The position numbers and the translations under genes were made by a program. From Euwallacea fornicatus (lineage: Eukaryota; Arthropoda; Insecta; Coleoptera; Curculionidae): a stretch of 64,000 nt of DNA. Position 1 is the first letter of the stretch, and each line of letters begins with the position of its first letter. The notes below the pieces were generated by a model. The model made no database searches. It saw only the letters and a program-made list of their open reading frames with translations, and had not been told where the DNA came from. The stretch covers positions 2,046,001 to 2,110,000 of the forward strand of contig NC_089557.1 in NCBI RefSeq assembly GCF_040115645.1, given 5' to 3'. Below are positions 47,623 to 61,498 of this stretch, one piece after another.

Positions 47623-50600
47623 AAATTTTAGCTAATCAACACAAGTCCGTGAAGCCTTGAAAAATACTAGTTTTCATAAAATACCGCAAGTAATAAAGAT
47701 AAACGGAGTTGTATTTAAGTGAGGTTAGGTTTATTTGTTCGTCTACGAGATTACGTAGGGAACGCAACGACACACAAGTTCGGTGTTAAACAAATCTAAA
47801 GCCTACTTGACCAGAATTTTTTTTAACGCACGATATCTTCGTGTGTTATGTCTACTTTAGGAGGGTCTGGGGAGAATAACTTTACCATACGCATTTGCAA
47901 GCGCAAAGTAGCATTTTACCTCACGTGCGGGGTAAAAACTTTTACTGCACATAAATCAACATAACATGTGTCAATATCGAAATTTTTGTGAATATTTGAC
48001 ATTAGCCCGCGTGCGGTAAAATGTTTGGCCGCGAGCCGTTACCAAATATAATCAACGAGATTGTAGTCGTAAAAACAAATATCACGACTATGCCAGCGAA
48101 TAAAATAACTAATCCAAATCACCGAATTTAGACTAAAACGTAGATGCAGGATTCGATTTAATACAGAAAAATCCAGAATCGTTTTTGATGTTGATTAACG
48201 TTCCCCCTAAAATTTTTGCCTGTTTCGTGATTTTAATACTCCCTGGAACCCCAGAGCCTGAATGAAGGTATCCAGGGTCAACGTAGAATCCATATTTTTC
48301 GATTTCTGAGGGGTTGATTTTCAGTTTGACAGAGCGATACGGATGCGATATGGATCCTGGGTACCTCAATTGAAATCCTGGGGTCCAGAAAAGGCACTTT
48401 TGGAGACCTCCATTTCGCAGTTAAGCCTGAAAGCACCGCATCGTTGAGGGCAAAAAATGTCTTCGATGAAGTGGGGATTATTTTCAATTGCCACGCGAAA
48501 TGAAACCAGAGAAAAGACAGATTTCTTCGGGATCTTAACCGAATTTTGAGCTCTAAGTTACGCAACTTTATCCTAATTCGGCCGACCTCGTAATTAATGA
48601 ACAAATCGATGCTGAAACTCGAAAAACGGTCACACCGTATCTTGCCACTATTATAGTGTGCTACTGTGCCGGTTACTTGTGGCTTCAACTCATGCATTAA
48701 AGAGCTTTAAGAGCACCGTCTACGAAAAAACGTAAACGTTTTAAAACGCAGACAATGATATCTCGTTAAAAGCTTTTACTTGAACAAGTGAATATTAATT
48801 CCCCGGTTTTCGCGCAAAAATCGGCCGAATTTTTAACGACCTCCCAGTGGTAGTAAAATATAATATTAATAAAGTTTTTCAGTGATTTGCTCCAGTGCCT
48901 GTCATTACTTAAACTTTTATTCACCGAGCCGACTTACGACCGATAATAATAAAAAAGAAAGTGAAAGTACCGAGTACTGATGGCGGAGAAATAAGCGTCC
49001 AATTTTGGAAACCGAGAAATACTCAAACCAGTTTAGAGGAAACCATATCCAAACCGATTTGCTTGGTTTGGTTAACTGGGTGTGGGATTTATTAGCGCTG
49101 TGTACCAGTGTCTAAACACCTGACAATATTAAGAAATTACGGTAATCCCCTGATAGATTCTGGGAAGTATAGATTCTTTCACACCGTTACCCACAGATCG
49201 AATGCTTTCGATTGAATCAACTATCAAATCACATTATTATTCTAGATGAGCATCATAATTTCATCGCATTACGACATACCGGTGTAAGCAACAAAAGTAA
49301 AAGTTATTCGGCGTATTCTCGTTAATCTGACGTCGTAGCGTCTATTCACTGCCTAATTAAATTATTACTTCATTTTTCACGCACTTTCTATTTCTTCGTT
49401 TGCCCCCCTGTGATGTCTCGAAATTTCGGAGGACTGCTTTCAAACTGTGATTAACAACACGCTGCAAATATTTAATATGAGATGTTCTTTGGAATTCAAT
49501 TGGAGCCTATGAGTTTTTTGCATGACTCTGAATCTGAGCAGTCACTTCTCAGTCACCTCTCAGGTTCAGGGAAGCTTAGCAAACTACTCTCTAATTAAAC
49601 AACCGGCGTGATTTTAGGAAGTCTACCAGGAATGTAGAAGAACTAGAAGCTCCCTGGGTATATACATATGACATCATTTGTCTTATGTGCGCCGGCGCGT
49701 GTATAAGTAGCAACACCTTCTAGTGACTTCCTTCAATTCCGGCGTTATGGTTTAGCGCCTAATTTGTCCAAACGTAATGCTACATCCACTTCTCCTAGAC
49801 CGTTGGCTGTGCCTGGGTTTGAGAAAATTGTAAAAAATTCCCATTAATCCTGAATTTCCCTTACAGAAGAACCTTTTTACCCAAGACAATTCCACGTGCC
49901 ACACATTTCCATAAATTAAATCGCAGTACCCCTTCCCCTTATTCTTTATATTTAAAGTTTATGCATTAATCCAATAGGGCAAACTTAGACACACACAAAC
50001 AAAACTGCAATTCGATCAAACTGCTTCTAATGGAACTCCCATGTAATAGGAGAGTTAAATTAACTCCAAGTCACATGTTGGCCACCGTGTAGCTGAGAGT
50101 CACGTGAAACGCGGTGTGTTCTTTGTTTTGGCTTGGTGAGGGTTGTCATGGGAATGAACAGAGTGTGCCATCGGGGCGACGTTGTCTAGTTGTGACGTAA
50201 AAAATAAAGATATAAGCCAAAGAGAACTGTCTTGTGCGTGAGCGAGATTTATGAAATCATCTAGTCCGACAACGTTATCATGTGCGTTATTTTTCTGGAA
50301 AAGCAAGTTTGGTTGTTATTGTTAAAATACGGTAGTTAAAAACTATGTGTTTGTATTTGATTCATCAGATCCACTAATTTTAATCTGCATCAAGAACCAC
50401 ACTACAATATTCCAGAGTAGCAAATTTTATCGTCCAACCTTGAAATATTTACATTCACCATAAAATCAAGAAGTCTGTGTTCAACTCTAATTTTTTTTTT
50501 TATACATATATTTGATTTAAATGACAATGTTAAGTACTATTTTCTTATCGTTTGTTTTATTTTAAGTGGAATTCTCCTTAAACCGAAAAAAATCTAATTA

Positions 50601-52609
50601 TGCCAAAAATACGAATCATTGGCACTAACCTTTAGACCGAATTACGCATTGTGAACTTGAAACGACAAAAAATACGCGAGGTTTCGTAAAATGTGTTTAT
50701 TTCATTGCTTAAGTGACTTTTCCCGCCTTTCTGTTAATATCGCCTGGTGATATAATTCGCGCTCCATCACTGGTTTTTAGTGGCTGCATTTTCCGCTTCC
50801 TTAAAATATTCGTAGGTTTTGTATGTGCGTAGAATCAGCAAAAAATATATATACTTTTAAATTTTCATGCGGCACCTGAATTATCATGAAGATGACAAGA
50901 AGTCTTGATAGCATTTATGTTTTTACTTTATTGAAATATTGGTCATTAACTCTGTTAAGTTTTTCAAGATCATCGGGCAGTAGTAAAACTATTCACGCTT
51001 CGTTACGCAAAAGCTCCTAATCCTTAAAAACTTGCAAATCTGGTTGGGTAAGCAATTTCATGTTCTTAATGTTTCCAAAAACTATTTAGTTCCGCGTGCT
51101 TTCAATTACGATATTCTTTGGACAGTCAATAGTCTACCCTGGTTTTTTGCTGTTACTAAAAATACTATCTTTCAGCAAATAACCAAATAAAGCACAATTA
51201 TGTGACCCTTTTTATATGAGAATATTTATTATCCTAATTAGGTTTGATGTCTGAGGTAGTAATTATCACGTAAACTTTGACTAGGTTCTGCATGGCATAA
51301 GATAATGGAAGCATTTCTTGATGCGATGGCGAAGGAGGTGTTCTCCATTTTGTATCCAAAAAGAAAACCATTAACTAATCGTAAAGTTAAAAGATATGTG
51401 GTACAGACATCAACGTTGTGAAATTATGCATTAGACAATTTAATGGTCCATGAGTTAATATAAAACTAACATGCAAATGCATTAATCTTCAAATAACGTC
51501 GTAGATAAGTCGACTTGTTGCAACATCCTTTAATTTAGGGATCTGTACGATTCTGGATACTCGGTAAGATAGTACTCGTCCCAACCACGTATTTGATTTC
51601 ATTGCACAAAGCCTCATTCTATCAGCTCTCTGGTTGCAATATGGTTCACGTAAATTTTGTTATGCCTAGTGTTTACCAATAATATTGAACGATTATAGAA
51701 CCTTTGATCGGATTAGCAAATTTTTTAGGGTGTTTTATCAACAGGGCGATGTCCGTCTGGCTGGTTCCAAGTTCAAGGTGATTCTTTGATAAAACTATGT
51801 ATTTGTAACTACAAAATCAACTAACACTGTAAACAGCCTAGGCATCAATTTGATGTGTGGTTCTTAGTATCACCAGTTTTATCTTGCGTATGAGCTTTTT
51901 ACCGCTTTGTCTAATCCGGGCTTTTAATTATTACTAAATCCCTGCATTTGTTACTTACTTCCTAAACTTACGACGCTATAAAGCTCAGCTGGTTCCCATT
52001 ATAAATTCTACAGTATTGCTAGAGCACAGCGTACCTGAAACAATAAAAAAATCGCTAGTCCAATTTGCACGAAAATAAATGTGGAGTGAGTAAAATAAAA
52101 ATGGAGCTTTTTGGCAGCGTATAGAAGTGGAGAAATGCCCAATGCGATCCACAGGAGTTCCTCAATGTATTTTTAGGAATGTTTCCTAGGCCATATGCTG
52201 TACTTGTGTTATTCTAAGACGTTGATAATATTGGACAGATGCATTGATTAAGCCCATTATCGAGTAAATTTCCCTACTTCGTGATTGCTATCGCATTATT
52301 TCCTCATTTATTATATCATAATGTATTTGTCGTGTATGCCAGGCTCTCATTCAATCAATCGAAGTCGTAAAACTGTCTCTGGCTGGTGATACAATTACAT
52401 AGTAAGTAAATAAGAAAACATATATTTACATAGTACTTTAGCACGAAGTATGCTTTCTATGGAACGGTATTATCATTATCTCTGAAGATTTTCATATTTT
52501 TTGATAAGTGGTTGTGTATAAGTACGTATTCCTCATTTTTGATCAGTTCGAAAAGACAATATTTTTCTTAATAACACATTTTTTAAAATAATATAGACAT
52601 TAGAAGAAA
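47623..52609. other. Non-coding tract
   Basis: No gene supported. A 139-codon minus ORF (48278-48697) has no recognisable domain. An imperfect inverted pair around CATTTTACC...CGCGGG lies at about 47907-48026. Confidence 0.35.
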
Positions 52610-52611
52610 CA

Positions 52612-53475
52612 TACAGGATATCAGTTCAAATTTAATTTTCCTTTTTCATCTCTAAACTAGTTTTTGAGATGTTAATGAAGATTTTAGAGAACTCCCAACG
52701 GTGAATATTTTCCGGATAGGTCCCTTTCTCAATCTCGAACTTTTTTCCCAGTACGTCAATGGGATATATTCATTACCGTTTGAATTCGATGTTCAATACA
52801 AAAACGGTTTCATCTCTTACATTTTTTCGCATCTGCTACCATTTGCCAATTTTCCCAAAACAATGGAGAAGCACACATGACTTTCAGACTGTATACGTAT
52901 GCATCACGTGTTTGCACTTGCATTTCCAAATGCATAAGAAATTATAGCAGGAATAGGGTCAATATTCTAATAGTATTGGAGAAACCGCCAGGTTTTTACC
53001 ATAATTCACTTAAGCGTCGGCAGACCCAAATTGGAATACCTAGGTGCTTCTTAGGGGAAAACTGTGCATTCCTAGACGCTTTTAAAACGACGACAGGTGC
53101 GAAAAAGGCGGAAGGGATAAAAACTGTGAAATTAAACAGCAGTTTCAAATATTGCCTTATTAACCATTGGCGTACCATGAAAAATGTGACGCGGAAAAAA
53201 GAGACCCGACTCCAAAAAAAAACATTATTTTGGATATTTAGGCAAGTGATTAAGACGTCTATCTACGTAGAATCGACTGAGTTACTCATTCTCCGAATTT
53301 CAACGTAATATGTTAAGAACTGTAGGAGCCATGAGAAAAATTTTAATTTAAGTTGAACACCCAGTATATCTAACAGTTCTAAGAAATAGGATTGAAATGT
53401 GCTACTCTTCGATTGTTTTATGTTCGTAAAACCCAGAGTTAGTTGATTGGCCGCATTTCTCGGGACACCCTGTAG
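52612..53475. mobile_element. Possible ~0.86-kb element with ACAGG-type ends
   Basis: TACAGGATATCAG near 52612 and, in inverted orientation, CTACAGGGTGTCCC at about 53475 could be terminal repeats. A 143-codon plus ORF (52877-53308) inside has no recognisable transposase motif. End matching is short, so this is tentative. Confidence 0.25.
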
Positions 53476-55105
53476 AAATGAAAACTTTCACACCTACTTA
53501 CATTTGGCCCTATGCAACGAGCTTAAGTGGTCATAATTTATTTAAATTAATCCTCGCTTTGTGAAAATGCTGGAAATCCCCTATAAAGATAAAAAAATGA
53601 TTGATTGGTAAACAACGCTTAAGAACAGTTATTATTATGCGCTCTTAGATGCCTGCCCAATAATATTCCTAATAATTTCTAAAATGCTATAATACCTAGT
53701 AATGCTTCATTATACATTGCTGGTCAAGGTCACTTAATTGGCTAAATACGCGATTTAAAAGAGCTGAAATACACCAGTTAGATTTAGTTTGGTTTGCTGT
53801 TGCATGTCGGATAAGAGACCTATTTCAAGAAAAACCACAAGAGTCAATACAGACATGATGTGGTTGTTTGAATTTATACCACGAACATGCAGCACAGCAA
53901 TTCAATAGCTGTTATTTATCTTCTAAATTTTCTAGAAAGCAACGATTGCCCTGGAAAGGTGCTTACGAGACTCCGTAACTCATAATTTATGCTCGTTGCT
54001 GAAGGTATGAAATTTTTGCTTTTGCCGACTAAAATAATTATTATGCTTTGACATGCATTTTGACGAGGGTCTTCTCCGAGAAACCGAATTTAATACTAAT
54101 TTTGTTTAATTTGCAAAACACGCACTTGCAAGATACTTTTCCATTCGAAATATTTTCTTACGCCCTTAATTTCTGCTACAACCATATTTACCCGCTGGTG
54201 TACGTTTGGTTGCCGAACTCAGGAAAATGATTACTTAATCGTAAAAATGGCTCGTTAACTATTGGGCATGGCCATGATCGCGGGTGCCATGGGCACCAAC
54301 CTCTAGCACACGCGCGTGCACGACACAAGTTCGAAGATGGCAACAACTCCTTTCGGGTTTTGAGTTTGTGAAAAATTAAATTAATCACAAATGGGTCCGA
54401 AAACTCGCTAGATCAATCTATTCTTATTGACGAAGCCCTTCAGACCGCACAATCAAGCATGGAAATTATCCTGAAAGTTAAACGTAAAGTGAAACCTTTA
54501 AACGTAAACTGAAGCGTTAAGGTCCCGATAAGTTTTGTGCAGTTTTGTGTTTTCCCGGATTTTCATTGCTTTGAGGTTCGAAATAGTCGATACTTTCAGT
54601 TTTTTTTGGGGGCGGCGGTGGGGAGGAGGGGGTCCAGTAAATAGATAAAAGTCAGGCAATTTTGCTAATTGGTGGTGTTTTCCTCTGCCAAGCTGGCAAC
54701 GTTCTCTAATCGAATCATGTGATTTGGTTTCTTGTCGACACGCAAATAATATGGCAGCGTTGCCGAGCAGAATTGGATTATTGTCACCTTGCGACCAAAT
54801 CCAACAACTTCAAGGGAAAGCGCATTTAAACAGCTAATTTAATTAATACCTTAACTGAACCCGCTGCCGGCACTCAATGTAATAAATTGCGGGAAATCCA
54901 AAGATCGCTTTTAGTCCTACGGGTTTCTAGAGAACGCACCATAGGACAAATAAATGTCAAAGTGTACGTTTGAATAACACAAAAAGTTCCTACTTAGTTT
55001 CTATAATCAGATGCTCCTTCAAGGAAGGTCACTTCGCAATCCAAATCAAAATAATGATGAACTTGTCGGATTTATTTAGATGACCTACTGCACTGCTTGT
55101 GGAAA

Positions 55106-55888
55106 CACGTGCGGTACAATACAAAGACATGCGCAATGTGCTAATGACTTTTAGGCCAGTCATTGAATTGTCCTAATTTTTTCGGTTTTGCGCCTAGGAT
55201 TGCTCCCAAAAAGCTCACGGTTAAACACATCTAAAAGGTTTAATTGCGTATTCACTTATGTGGGAACAATTTGACACGTCCCTGCTTTTTTATTATCACA
55301 CGTTTACTGAGGGTATGCATAAAAGGCATTATCATGGAGATAAGAGAACAACTCCTTTAATAATTTTTCCAAGAGAAATTTGAGTTTGCTTGCTGTCGGT
55401 CGATTTATTAAGTGATGCTAACCTTCCCATCGTTGCCTCCGGCATTGGCTTAAAAAAACTCAGGGCTAAACATATCTGGAAACTTTAGATATTTAACAAA
55501 TTTAATTGTAACAATTCGGCACATCTCTGCTTATATTTATAATCACATATTTGCTGAGCACGTGCATATAAGACCTTATCGTGCAGATAAGAAGGCAACT
55601 GTGGGAATTCCTTTAATCATCACGTCAGAGAAGAATCTAAGCTTAGGGCATTATTCGTGGATAAACAGTGGAATTTTTGCATTTCCTACACGTGTTTCTT
55701 TGCATTAACTTTTGATACCAGGCACAAGTACGCATCTGGCGAGACTTTGGAACAGAAAATTCCATTGGAAAAAATGCTTCAAAAATATTGTATTTCCGTT
55801 TCTTTCCACTAAATATCAGCTAGATATAGAATTCCGCACAAAATTTAGCAATGGAGTTCGTCGTAAGGCAATTTTCAAACAGCACGTG
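55106..55888. promoter_or_regulatory. Cluster of four CACGTG E-boxes
   Basis: CACGTG occurs at 55106-55111, 55559-55564, 55689-55694 and 55883-55888. About 0.1 would be expected in 780 bp of this composition. CACGTG is the CLOCK/CYCLE and Myc/Max-type site. In flies Pdp1-epsilon transcription is driven by CLK/CYC E-boxes (family knowledge). Any link to Pdp1 here is inference. Confidence 0.35.
55180..55640. repeat. Diverged two-copy tandem duplication (~246-bp period)
   Basis: About 55180-55385 and 55425-55640 align along their length. Examples are ATCACACGTTTACTGAGG against ATCACATATTTGCTGAGC, GGTTAAACACATCT against GGCTAAACATATCT, and CTCCTTTAATAAT against TTCCTTTAATCAT. Only the second copy carries the 55559 E-box. 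Confidence 0.7.
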
Positions 55889-58643
55889 TCTGCGAATACC
55901 GGTTCCACAGTGACGTAGTGAGATTTTTTATTAAGCCGCTGCCCCCTCACTTTTTTGGGCACAAGTTTAGATCTAACACCGAAGTGATGCCACACCTTCA
56001 ATGTGATTTCGAGTCATTCCAAATCCACTCACGCGACATCGGAGCGTTTTACGTTGCTCCTTATCTTATCACTAAATTTAAAGAGTTTAATTTGTCTATA
56101 GTTTTTCATGTTTGTAATGTTTTTAGCTAAGCTATGGTGTTGGTCGACAATACGTATATCTATAAGGCGACAATTTAAGGCTTTTAAGATAAATCGCTCT
56201 CCATAGTAATGTGTTTTACACTTGTTTGAGCTGCGTTATTTTCAATGGCATAACTGTGATAAAAAAACTTCCAGAGAGGCTGCTTCTGATTTCTATTTCG
56301 ATAAATCTAAAAATTTCTTCAAAACTAAAAGTTTTTTTTCGAGTTTGCCCCGGTACATGTTTGCACGCAATAATGAGAAATTGTTGTCCAATCTACGAAC
56401 TTGTTTGCCAGTCGTGCACGTCGAACATTCAACCAATAATAGCTATTGTAATTAATTTTTTTACCAGATCATCAACTCATGTAGGTCGGTATCGACGGTT
56501 TACACTTGAACTACAATTTGACAGGTTGCTAAGCTCGTTTCTGGGGCCCCACGCGGATTGCACAAGATCGTTGGAAACACTTTTCGCCTATGCAGCGGAT
56601 GTTAATTATTGTAAATATTTTATCCAAAACCTATTAATAAGTATCCCCAAGGAAGCGAGGAATTGAATACTCTCCTCACAGTGATAGATGTTCGTATTCG
56701 AAATAGATAAATTCGAAATTGAAAATATTTAAGTTAGAACCGGAGGCCAGAAGGTGTCGATGAAAAATTCAACTAACGTCAAATGCCTCTTATAAAAATA
56801 CGTACGGACAGTTTTGTTCCAGCACCGAAATAGAAACTAGAACCAGGCACAGAAATATCATTCATTTTTCACAAGTTAATTGAGTCGTGGAATTATTTCG
56901 GAAGTTCTGGCATTAGGAGAAACAATCATTGTGTACGAACCTCTGTACAAAGCGCCAATTTTACCTTAAGCCCCTGTGTCAGGGTTTTGCCACGTTTTCT
57001 TGACTTCACATTTACATTTCTTATCTTTGCAGATCTCTCTTGAAAAGGCTCTCTGCACCAAGTCAAGGGTCAAGTCGGCTTTCTCTGCTTTTGAAGGTAA
57101 TGCATGTCTTAAAATTTAATTAGCTTTTCCGTGTATTAAATATAAGTTCCAAGTCAACATCCAAATCCCCCCCTATTGGGTTTATTGCTTTTAAGTAAGC
57201 GTCCCGTTGTTTGGTCGTACTGCCGCTGTTCCATCACTATTTTAATCTGAGCATGTTTTGACGTAAGACTTTATGCTGACGATACCTGTATAGTTGCGAG
57301 AGTTGACTCTAAGCGCCTCACTTGTGGGCGGAATGATTTTAAGTCACTTTTACGCACATTTTGACGCACGCACTCACACGTGGCTCACCGAAAATAAAAA
57401 TCCCCTGTAAACATAAGGTAATTAGAAAAACGGAAAATTTTTATATTTTGTCCGTTCAGTCAAATGGATATATTATTAGATGTTAAGCCCAGCATCACGT
57501 GAAATTCCTGAGGCTGAGCCAACCGTAATTATTTTAATAGGTGTTTTATATTCGGTTCATTATTTGACATTTTCACTGTATGTGTGTATTATATTTTTAT
57601 TTTCGATTTTCAACCGCGTACCCGTGGACGACATTGGTACTGACATTTCACAATTTCGAGAGTATCACTCCCTTTCCCGTTTCGATTTCCCTGCCTTATG
57701 TCAGGTCGCAAGTAAAACGGCATGCTATCGTCAGACGTTACTGACCTCCGACAATTTTGAAAATGTCATACTACTGTCATCTGCTTCTCGTGCCGGTTTC
57801 CCTGGGCGGCGCCCCGCCGCATACTAGTTGAAAATAAAATAGTATGCCATTCTCGGTGGGAAGTTTAATTGCTCTCGAAACGATTACGTTGAGAAATATA
57901 ATCTCTCGACGGTAAGAAAACACTTTCCAGCTGCCACTGTAATGTACTATTGCCGTAAAGGTATATGCCATTAATAAAACTCGCCAGCAGTCAAAATAAA
58001 GTTGCGTGCTTCCACAATAATTTAAGCCTCGAAACAATGGGGAGTAGACAGGTATTTTGCAGCCTAAAACGAGGCTAAACGGACCTTAACAGTGGTAACT
58101 TGAATCTAAAAAACTGGTATTTATAATACTTGGAGCTTTGCCAGGTGTGCCAGCACTGTTTCGAAAGTAGAAACACAGGCGAATTTGCCTTTTGACATTT
58201 CCGAACTAGGAAGTTTATGGCCTATCCGTAAACGTAAAGAGCATTATGGTGGTTACGGTGCCGAGAGGGTCCGCAACGAATGCTCTAAATGTTATCTCCT
58301 ACCAGCACGCATAGGATGCATGAGAATAGTCATGATCAGAAAGAGAAACTGGGGGTGTTCGCAATTTGGTATGATGGGCGATAAAAGCTTGAAACCCACG
58401 TCGTCCCAGCAAATGGGGCGCAGCGTGAGAAATGCATCGAAACCTCGTGCTTTCTGACCTATAAATACAGATACATTAATGTAATACTATTATAACATCG
58501 AAGGCGTCACGAGTATCCTCCGTTGACGTCGGGACCCACGTCGCATGCGCCGCGCAGGCGTCGCTGATGTCGCAAAACATGTGACCGCTAGAAGCCCACC
58601 GATTTTTTACGGAAAAATACATTTCCCAAATTTTATTACTCAC

Positions 58644-59060
58644 TAATGAATGAAATACACGTCTGGATTTTCAATTTTCGCCCGCCGAATGATTTTTTCG
58701 GCGAATGTCTTCTCTGGAGGATTATGTCTAAGCCCTGCACGATTATAGGAAGAGGGTGCGCGCAGGGCAATTGTACCGACCCGAAACTGGGTTAATATGC
58801 TAAGGGGGTTTGGACCTTTAGGCTTACCGTTTAATAAAGGGAACGTATGTCCAGGATGTCCTAGGAATGATTTTAGACCGCTTTCCAAAAGTATAGGTGA
58901 GCCACGGTCCTTGTAGCTCATCTCACTATCACTGTCACTGTCGAAATTATAAATTGAGCGCGGAATTTTGGCGGTTTTGTCGAGAGGTTCGCACCCCTCA
59001 GCCGGTCAACATACGAGAAAAAGCTCGCGCTAAACGCGATAGAAACAACTAAGATCTCGC
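58644..59060 (-). other. Candidate distal 5' exon
   Basis: The minus strand ends at a strong donor TTA|GTGAGTAA (exon end 58644). The flanking 58.5-59.45 kb is CpG-richer than the surroundings, as around an insect promoter. A frame open from 59005 to the donor includes EGCEPLDKTAKIPRSIYNF, DSDSDSEMSYKDRGSPILL and ENPDVYFIH (ATG at 58921). Splicing in phase 2 to an exon starting with G, such as those at 43.97 or 40.44 kb, would create TAG. So if it precedes Pdp1 it is more likely leader/uORF than N-terminus. No domain recognised. Confidence 0.3.
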
Positions 59061-61042
59061 CTCGGATCCCGCTGCCGGCACACACACGGTGTAATCAATT
59101 CAGAAATAAAATTGTCGTAGTAGTCGGTAGTGCAGGCGCTCTGTGTGCCGTGGTCGACGCCACCAGCCGCAGGTTACAGTCCAAGGCTGATAAGGGAACA
59201 AGTGATGGAAAATGAGCATCATCGAGGGCTGGGGCACCAGGAAATTTTCAGTCGGAACATAACCTCGGATGCACTTTTTGGAGACACCGAGTTGTGCCCC
59301 AGGTGGACGCGGTGCACCAACATGAAGCGCAAGCGTCGCGGTGCTTGGCGGCGACGACGCTTCCGGATTTTCATCGACGGAAGGCCGGGATTTGCGTTCC
59401 GGAATACGCGGGCTGGCTAATAACATCCGAAAAGGTATGTTACCAAGGAGGATCTAAAAATGGATAGTATTGTGAAGGAACTCGTGCTAGTTACCGTTCA
59501 CTTGTCTGAGCGATATTAGGTCCTCGATGTCACGATTCTCTTCTGTGGTGTTACGACCTTAAACTGCCTCGGCTATACTTTAGACGAACTGGTGGTTGCT
59601 ATTGAGGATCCTACATACGAAGAACCATCATTAAATTTATCTTTGGGCACGCCCATATTGGCCGTTCTTGGGGTAGAAGATTCGAGGGTCACACGAAGCG
59701 CTTTTGCCCCAGATCAACTCACCTGAATTTGCATACCAAGCAATACAAAGTTGTTTACCTTAGGAGACATCCATATTCCTGATTCTGATGGTGGAAGATT
59801 CGTAGGCACCTTCAACTTCCTAATTCCACCTCGTAACACTCACCTCTATGAGCTTTCAGTCTTTATTTGTAAATCAGTGTCTTAAGGATAACCCCCGAAT
59901 AACAATCCACATGGTTCTTTTCGACTGTCTAAAGTTAAGATTAATATATAAAGGCTTTTTGGGTCTGGCGACAAGTTGCTGCGAAAGGAAGAGTGGAAAA
60001 GTTGATCAGTTTGTCTCTCCATAGCCTAATGGTTCATTCTTCCAATCTACTTTCTTACACTCGTAGAATTTAAGGCGTTCTTGATAACGGAACAAAAAGT
60101 CAATCAATTTCATTGTTTGAAATCGGCCATCAAGGTTACGCTATTAATTACCGCATTATACACGGAAAGTTAAAATTAAGTAAATTTTCGTGTACCTTAC
60201 GCTGTATCCGCTGTCAGCGTGATCTTTTTGTTTACTCATATATTCAAGTTTAAGCTGAGTTGGTTTAGTTTTTACTTCTCGCTGCCGTATAATCGTCAGT
60301 ATCTTACATTTATATTTAAAAACAGTGGCGTACCAATTTTCTTATCAAAATATTCAGTGTGGGACAGTTAATATGCAAGTTACTGACCAAACTAGAAATA
60401 TACGTTTCGCTGCACAATGCGCTCCTTTAGTGACAATTAACCCCTAAAAGTTTCGATTGAATATCTCCAGTCGATTGTCAAGAATTAATACGTTTGTTTT
60501 TTTAAACCAAACTTTAGCCCCTTGGAATTTGGTAACGAAGCACTTTTTGAATAGAGTTTATGTGGTAAAATAATAATATTTTTAACGTAGAATACATGCT
60601 CAAATTGTGGTCGTTGCAACGAGGGACCTGTGTGCTAGAGCCTGATTATTGTTTTTTTCTTGATGCGTTGGTGAATGAAACTTGGCGCGTTGGTTAAACG
60701 CATATCACATCGTCCAACAACAGGAACTCTGCCTGCGCTCGAACCAATCACCCAATCAATGAGTAAATAATGCTCGGTTTTATTGTCATGACAATAATTT
60801 AATTTCAAAAATGATTAATAATACTAAGTGAAATCAATTTAACCTCCAACATTACTCAGTTCGTATTCTCCTTAGAGACCACTATAAATTAAGTTAAATT
60901 ATTATGTATTAGTAGGCGAAAGGTTAATCCTTAAGCAACGACGAAAAAAACATAATAAATTACACTTCATAATTTTGTTACCGAAAACTACTAAAAAGCC
61001 TGACATAATTGCACAAAAAAACGCACATTCAAAGCTAACATT
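59061..61042. other. Intergenic tract between the unknown gene and proposed Pdp1 5' end
   Basis: CpG-rich to about 59.45 kb. A diverged direct duplication lies at 59642-59690 and 59760-59808 (118-bp offset). A perfect minus-strand donor CAG|GTGAGT ends at 59723, after an open frame with LPPSESGIWMSPKVNNFVLL. A minus AATAAA at 60778-60783 may serve the gene ending at 61043. Confidence 0.35.
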
Positions 61043-61447
61043 CTAAACCCATAAAACCTTCATGTTCGGGGTGTTGGTTTTCTCATTGGAAGTCGAACTC
61101 CGTCTTTTCGTTTGTTTTGAGTCTGCTTCCAATAGTGTACCAAACTCACAAATCATGGCCATATTATTCCCTGTAGATTCCTTCTTAACGTCAGTTTGGG
61201 TATCAGCAGGCTTCTGCCACAACGTGACGTCGCTTGAGCAGTACTTTCCGACATGTGCTTCAGAAAAAGAGTTAACGTCTTTAAGCTTGCATTCCTTGGT
61301 GTAGTCGTACATTCTAATGGACCTGCGATTGGTCCCGGGTGAGCTTAGTGTTAAAGTGGCGTCAGCCACAGAGTCATTACTAATTAAAGATCCGTAATCG
61401 CTGTTATTGTGCAGCATACTCTTCAGAAGGACACTTCTTGCTGAAAC
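61043..61447 (-). CDS. Unknown Ser-rich protein, last exon
   Basis: Acceptor CATTTAG|GTTTCA (61448), phase 0, then 134 codons to TAG at 61045-61043. It begins VSARSVLLKSMLHNNSDYGS. It is polar, rich in Ser/Asn/Thr/Lys and predicted disordered, with no domain or signal. All phases agree with the exon above across a 51-nt intron. Confidence 0.85.
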   Translation of the reverse strand, partial: VSARSVLLKSMLHNNSDYGSLISNDSVADATLTLSSPGTNRRSIRMYDYTKECKLKDVNSFSEAHVGKYCSSDVTLWQKPADTQTDVKKESTGNNMAMICEFGTLLEADSKQTKRRSSTSNEKTNTPNMKVLWV

Positions 61448-61498
61448 CTAAATGAACTTATTGGTTAAAAACATTTAAGGTAATAGGTTTAAACGTAC

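Larger units (their letters stand above)
53476..58643. other. Non-coding tract with repeats and an E-box cluster
   Basis: No gene supported. It contains the diverged duplication and four E-boxes at 55.1-55.9 kb. Several ORFs of 60-151 codons lack any domain. Confidence 0.35.

Noticed and set aside
48278..48697. 139-codon minus-strand ORF
   Set aside because: No recognised domain, no splice support and atypical composition.
52877..53308. 143-codon plus-strand ORF
   Set aside because: No recognisable domain. It lies inside a possible mobile element and is treated as a chance frame.
56211..56666. 151-codon plus-strand ORF
   Set aside because: No domain and low coding character, and a second frame overlaps it. 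Not supportable.
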